Shown here piece after piece: positions 58,847 through 64,000 of a stretch of DNA of 64,000 nt. Under the pieces are notes generated by a model. The model saw only the letters and a list, made by a program, of their open reading frames with translations, was not told the DNA's origin and did not search any database. Numbering within the stretch: position 1 is the first letter of the stretch; every line of letters begins with the position of its first letter. Source of the stretch: Lactarius indigo (taxonomy: Eukaryota > Basidiomycota > Agaricomycetes > Russulales > Russulaceae); contig JAFKAC010000106.1 in assembly GCA_025766275.1 (NCBI GenBank), positions 1 through 64,000 of the forward strand, in the 5' to 3' direction. The translations under genes were made by a program, and so were the position numbers.

Positions 58847-60849
58847 TCAGATCTTCGTGGTCAAATTTGTTCTGTCCGAAGTCCAATGTGGTGGGACAGT
58901 TTGCGGAAACAAGATACCGGCCCCAGTCGATGGCCCAACTCGGATGGAGGACAGGTTGAACACGTTATCCGGCTCCAAGTTGCCAGGGATTGACCTGTCG
59001 CGGAGGTAGGCCCGACTGTTCAATCTGGATGTGGACTCGGTCAGAAGTCGAACCCGCGATAACAAACGAAATGAACTCCTCACAAAGCGAGCAGTGTGTT
59101 TACATAGCCTATGGGACAATGTCAATTGTCCGTCTCTGCGCTTAAGATTATTGTAAACGTACACCTACTCATCACCCAGAAAATTGCCAGCCACGTTAGA
59201 GAGGAGGGTGAAACCACGAACTAGTCATAAAATAAGATAAGAAACCTCGAATCGGGAGTATGAGAAAGGTGTTATGCTGATAGTCATGGTGGTAGCGAGG
59301 ATGCTACTCAAGTTAGTTTGGGGTCATTGGCCAACGAAGATGAGGAAAAAACCCACCCCATCAATAAACCGGAATTGATACTGTAAGCCATCAAAGTCAT
59401 GATGACGGAATCAGTTCTGTGCATGAGTGTCAGCTAGGTCCATGGCATAAAGTCAAAAGGATGGACTCGCCTCGTGAACCCCGTCTTCCTGCGGTAGAGA
59501 GACCGGCACATCGCCACCGCAACCAGCAGGTCCACCAGAGCGCCTGCAGCCATTCCTGCACACGAAATCCACTATCAAGCTGTTAATGTGAGTGGATATG
59601 GTATGGGTTGGAACATACAGTCAAAGAGTGAAAATTGTCGAACTGCTTGAGGACCGCCCTGAAAATGGGTTTCGGTTAATTTGATAATACGCCCAGGGAA
59701 GAAATGTACCTACTCTTTTACAGTGAAAACTAGCAAGCGAAGTTTGAGTCACTCATGGACGAAACAGTGAACAGGGAACTCACAAATCCCGAAGACTACA
59801 ATGACGTGAGTGAAGACCTCTCAGGGGAAACCGAGAGCACTCACAGGAAGCGATAATGACTAACGCCCCCTACAAATCCACATTCAGAGGTGCTCCGATA
59901 AGTTGATGATGATGACTTATGATGACGATCGGGCAGACGATACTTTGGCTCACTGGTAGAAACAAATTATAGCTCGGAAGTACAATAGATGACAAAGGAC
60001 AAAAACTCACTAACATAGACCCGTCTTGCATAATAGCTATGCTGTGTTAGGACAAATAGCAAGATGAAGATGGCGCACAAACGACGAACAGCTCCACGGA
60101 AGCGCCGACAATGATCTACGACGATCTTCAGTAAGTACGTGATGCCAGATTACTGAATGTATAACGTACACTTATAACGATCTGAAACTACATCGGCCGC
60201 AGCATTGGATGTGGTGTGAGTGGCTTGGAGGTAAGACTGTTCAGAATTACATACATTCAGGACCCTGAGGTGTGAATCAGACACGACTCCGCTCCAACTT
60301 GGAAGCGGTTGACTCACCACATACTAGAGCTTAGTTTTTCGACGTTGTCGGAATTCAAAATGAGGTACCTACCATGGTGAGTACATGTAGAACAGGGTGT
60401 GTATTGGCGACTTACCAGTAGATCACATAAGCGCATAGAATCACGTGAAAGCCATCCATGGTTCTAATAAAAATATCACAACCTGGACAAGCCGGATTGA
60501 AACATCACGCACGTTACGAATACAACGAAGACCTTGAGTAGCTTTGAGTCTTTCCGATAGTTCCTGGGACGAGTTGGTTTGTTGCATCTGGAGATAAGGA
60601 ATAGTTACCAGAAGTATATCCATCTACAAGAGCATCGGATTTGTTAGTCAGGGCGCGAGAGAAAGCGTGTTCACTCGGACTCATGTCTGCACAATGGTCA
60701 AGCCAAAGAGCCTATTAGTTTAATAGGTTAGGAGAAATAGACATATGGAAGTGCTGAAATAGGACTCACGTAGTACTGATGAGCAGCCCGATAAAGGCCG
60801 CCCCAAAGGAATTCCGGATGTCAGCCTGAGCGACAGAAAAGCTAGTCAT
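58847..60849 (-). CDS. DUF6534-type multi-pass membrane protein, possibly decaying
   Basis: Many small exons on the minus strand. Clear 5' exons are 60849-60770, 60711-60685, 60623-60609, 60563-60513, 60463-60416 and 60368-60318. They read FGAAFIGLLISTTLFGLTIVQTWIYFWNYRKDSKLLKVFVVFV, then TMDGFHVILCAYVIYWYLIL, the typical first half of DUF6534. Near 59400-59540 the family end is seen: AAGALVDLLVAVAMCRSLYRRKTGFTRTDSVIMTLMAYSINSGLL. Around 58990-59040 LNSRAYLRDRSIPGNLE matches the tail region. Middle exons (about 59600-60250) could not be resolved. One intron starts AT instead of GT (60684) and another appears to use a GC donor (about 59492). DUF6534 proteins are a large Agaricomycete family of unknown role. 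Intact gene and recent pseudogene are both possible. Confidence 0.68.
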
Positions 60850-61483
60850 GTTATGGAGTTGCGCTTGCAAGGGATAGGGGAGGGATAAGGGGAAAGGTAA
60901 GGGGCTGGTGCGAACGTGAAACCGTAGCCAGAAGCAAACCTATTCGGAGGGTTTTGGTCGACTCCCCTCTGAATACGTACTTTGCTTGCGGGGGTTGGTA
61001 GTACGTTAGTAAGAACCAGGCCAAGCGAAAAAGGGGGGCGAACTCTGAAACACCAAGCCAGCCAGCCTTGCAATCGAGCCAAAAACCTGGAATAGTTGAT
61101 GTGAATCCAGTGGGGCCAATATCGTGCTAGTACAGCTGTTGGGTATGGCCCTAGACCAGCGAAGTCGTGGCGAACGGAAGTCATGGAGAGTTGTGGACGT
61201 TGAGGGTCAGAGTTAAGTCGGTTGCAACTCCGGAGCAAGCTGCAGATCCGATTGATCTGATTGCCGATCATGATAGCAACGTTAGTTAGCCAACTCAAGA
61301 GCCGACTCGTATTAACCGAGGGTTTCACCGACTCCTTTCACGTGTACTCTCACTTCGATGCTACAGCAAACGCTAGGATTCCGGTTCCCGAACGGCTGCA
61401 GTGACAGCCATTTCTCAAGTACTTGTTTATTAACCTATTGGCTTGCCGTGGTATGAAGCAAGGTGCAAAGTATTCCGCTTTCC
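60850..61483. other. Intergenic
   Basis: Upstream of both the DUF6534 gene (minus) and the transposase gene (plus). No element assigned. Confidence 0.5.
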
Positions 61484-63262
61484 ATGCTCTGGTGTCCCCA
61501 CCTGGGTTGCCCATTGGCTTTCAGGAGTCAGAATGGGCGTACGCGCCATTTCCGTGCCTCCCATGAGGTCACCAACAGCCACACAATCAGAGTGCAACCT
61601 GTTGTGTCACATTCACACTGTCAGAGGAAGGAGCACCCTCATTTGACAGGTACGTGCGTCCTTGACGTCTGAGCTCTTATCCACGCCTGACCATCAATAC
61701 GATGAGAAGCCCTTCCATGTGACTCAGATGGCAACTTTTTGCCACCAGGCGCACCACCACCACCCTGGGAAAGCGCACCAGGAGGGGACTGGGCACCATT
61801 TGAAAACGAGGTCCAGTTTCAGTTAGCGGACCTCATTTATCGTCGTGCAGAACTTTCCGCCACCAACATCGACACCCTTCTCCAGCTGTGGGCTCAATCC
61901 CTGTCCGAATTTGATTCCGCTGCACCTTTTGAGAGCCATGAGGACTTGTACTCGCTCATCGACTCCTCCGCGCATGGCGATGTTCCTTGGGAATGTTTGG
62001 TGACCACAGTTCCAGAAGATGTTGACGAAGGCGCTCCCTCCTGGATGCGTACGGTCTATGAAGTTTGGTATCGCAACCCGGACAGCGTATTGTCCGCAAT
62101 GCTAAGCAACCCCGACTTCCATGGCCTATTTGATCTACGCCCGTATATTGACCTCAACGCAGACGGGACACGCCTGTGGAGCGACGTGATGTCAGGGAAT
62201 ATTGCTTGGAGGCGCAGTGTAAGTCGAATCTTTCACATCTCAGCGAAGTGTATTGACATTCACGGACAAGGATGGCATCTTCGCAGCTGACCCAGGGACA
62301 GAAGGGGCTATGTATTGCCTGCTCATCCTCGGGAGTGATGAGACGACAGTATCGGTGGCAACGGGACATGTCCAGTACCACCCCGTGTACATGTCAATTG
62401 GTAATGTACACAATACTGTCCGACAAGTGCATCGGAATGCTGTCATTCCGATCGCATTCCTCGCTATTCCACGGTGTAAGTCTCTTTCAAGCCCGCTATG
62501 TTCTCTAACGGGTGCAATTTTCCATATGTTTCAGGTGACTGCCGATACGATGAAAGCCTAAAATTTCGAACCTTCAAGGGACAACTGTATCACTCATCTA
62601 TTTCAGCCGTCCTCAGTTCACTACGCTCGGGGATGACGACCCCTGTTATCCGTAGGTGCCCGGATGGTCACTTCAGACGGGTCATTTACGACCTCATTGC
62701 ATTCATTGCCGATTACCCCGAGCAAGCAGTGCTCATGGGTATTGTCCGAGGCTGGTGCCCCAAGTGAGTGCCCTGCACTCACCGTGTGAACGTCACGATC
62801 ACACATGCTTTCAGATGCACAGCACTTCCAAAAAACCTGGACGCGCATGCCCTGCGCCGCACACCGAGACACACGGAGGTCATAAGGGGTGTTCTCGACT
62901 CCCAAACACTCTGGGCTGCATACAGCATGCACAGTGATATTGTGGTACGTATTGTATGTTACGTTTTTATGTCGGCAGTATACTAATCACCCTCAATTCA
63001 TTTGTAGCCGTTCACATTTGGTTTTCCACGTGCCGACATATACGAGATGATATCGCCAGACCTTTTACACCAGGTCATTAAGGGCACCTTCAAGGACCAT
63101 TTGGTCGTTTGGGTGTGTGATTATTTGATGATGCAACACGGTGAAAGCCAAGCAAATGACATCCTGGATGATATAGACCGGCTGTCACGTTTCGGATTGG
63201 ATGGGCTGCACGACTCAAACCCTTACTGTACCGGTTGTCACTACGGCGGTAAGGTATATTAG
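61484..63262 (+). mobile_element. Plavaka-type transposase gene, truncated at 3' end
   Basis: Six exons with sound splice sites: 61484-61649, 61728-62218, 62271-62475, 62535-62763, 62815-62944 and 63008-63262, 491 residues. An N-terminal finger (CPHLGCPLAFRSQNGRTRHFRASH) is followed by NFLPPGAPPPP, FQLADLIYRRAELSATNID, LYSLIDSSAHGDVPW, VWYRNPDSVL and MSGNIAWRRSD. Then come LILGSDETTVSVATG, SIGNVHNTVRQVHRNAV, FKGQLYHSSISAVL and FPRADIYEMISPDLLHQVIKGTFKDHLV, the usual order in Plavaka elements. After ILDDIDR the family sequence stops and unrelated residues lead to the stop at 63262, whereas full-length proteins are about twice as long. The element is therefore probably inactive. Confidence 0.88.
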
Positions 63263-64000
63263 TGACGGACTTACTTACGGTGATACGGTAGTGCGATAGG
63301 CGATAGGAACTCGATAGCTGACTGATGACTGACGCCACTAGTACTGGTACTAGTAGTATTAGGGTTCGCGCTGTTTCTGCGATACGTTGGACGCTACTTA
63401 CTGTGACTCATAGCAGCGCTTCAAAGCCTGCTAGAATATGTATTTAAACTGTCTTGTGAAGACCAAGATACGCCATCTTGGTCTTCTCGAATCGTCACTT
63501 GTTCTTCTCTTCTATTTCTCTTCGCTCCGACTCCAACCGCGACCTTAGAAACTTCGACTTGCCAGTGTACCTTCGTGTATTCACCAGGGCAAGGACTTGG
63601 ACCTCCGCGTCTTCAAGGCTGAGACCTTAGATACAGCTAAGTTGTTACCGCCAATCGAGCTCAAGTCGAGCTAAACGTCGTGGCGACGTTACATTAAGAC
63701 CAAGATACCATCGTGGCCGTAACAACAAGAGACCAGTGGACGGACTTCCGTCCTTACTCGCTCCAAAGAAGAGGAGAACGTAACGTCCCTACGCGCTTCT
63801 TACAAGCTGCCAGCTGGAGGGAACGACAAGAAGAGACCGGATACTTTGTGGAATTTAACGGACCTAGCAGGTTCCGCCCAGTTGAGTTCAACTTTGACCA
63901 CCTGTGCTGGGTAGAGGTTACGTGGAACCCCATAGACTCCCAGTGGGACGCAGTACGACCAGCCGGGCCCAGATACCGCTGCGACATCGACGCACGGGAA
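63263..64000 (+). mobile_element. Possible LTR retrotransposon 5' end
   Basis: Just after the break in the transposase come a TATTTAAA box (63441-63448), then a 12-bp hairpin (63458-63469 with 63475-63486), then a frame open from about 63700 to the window end (RDQWTDFRPYSLQRRG, DHLCWVEVTWNPIDSQWD). A promoter followed by a leader and a long frame fits an LTR with a gag-like start. The matching second LTR would be beyond the window, so this is tentative. Confidence 0.35.
63458..63486. repeat. 12-bp stem hairpin in LTR-like leader
   Basis: GAAGACCAAGAT and ATCTTGGTCTTC around the 5-base loop ACGCC; perfect pairing. Confidence 0.9.

Overview
The window looks like nuclear DNA from a mushroom-forming basidiomycete (Agaricomycetes). 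The genes are split by many short GT-AG introns, mostly 45-80 bp. The families present are typical of that group: repeated DUF6535 membrane proteins, DUF2235 hydrolases, F-box/leucine-rich proteins, a DUF6534 membrane protein, small secreted Kre9/Knh1-like proteins, an EBP-type sterol isomerase and a Plavaka-type transposase. All exon joins were worked out by eye from splice sites, frame and similarity between copies; no search or transcript data were used.

Left part (1-18.8 kb): a DUF6535 gene cluster. Two copies of a unit about 10.4 kb apart each hold a minus-strand DUF6535 gene, a conserved divergent promoter region, a small two-exon gene of unknown family, and a plus-strand DUF6535 gene (2743-8142 and 13141-18806). 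The right end of a third, decayed unit fills 1-1613. Between the two good units lie a different DUF6535 gene with an in-frame stop near its end (9017-11122) and a broken DUF6535 relic on the minus strand (11440-12560).

Middle (21-30 kb): ordinary single-copy genes. These are a bZIP transcription factor, a Kre9/Knh1-like secreted protein, an intron-containing tRNA-Gln(UUG), and a ten-exon gene resembling the telomere and replication-timing protein Rif1.

30-44.3 kb: paired paralogs. Two tandem minus-strand F-box genes, one ending in C2H2 fingers, are separated by hairpin-forming repeats. Two DUF2235 hydrolase genes lie in a 3.5 kb tandem segmental duplication; in one copy an intron donor is lost and the intron reads through in frame. 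A second Kre9/Knh1-like gene, a 164-bp tandem repeat and a sterol C8-isomerase gene of the EBP family with a 14-nt exon follow.

44.3-49 kb is a graveyard: a broken P-loop gene, perhaps Crinkler-associated, and a duplicated fragment of the sterol isomerase gene. 49.2-52.2 kb holds SGF29 (SAGA subunit, tandem Tudor) divergent from a C2H2 transcription factor. The last part has a near-perfect 61-bp palindrome, a third F-box gene, a DUF6534 membrane protein gene with odd splice sites, a truncated Plavaka transposon and the start of what may be an LTR retrotransposon.

The genes do not form one pathway. The strongest candidate for something undescribed is the repeated DUF6535 / small gene / DUF6535 unit, whose layout, splice sites and promoter region are kept between copies while the tails diverge and one copy decays.
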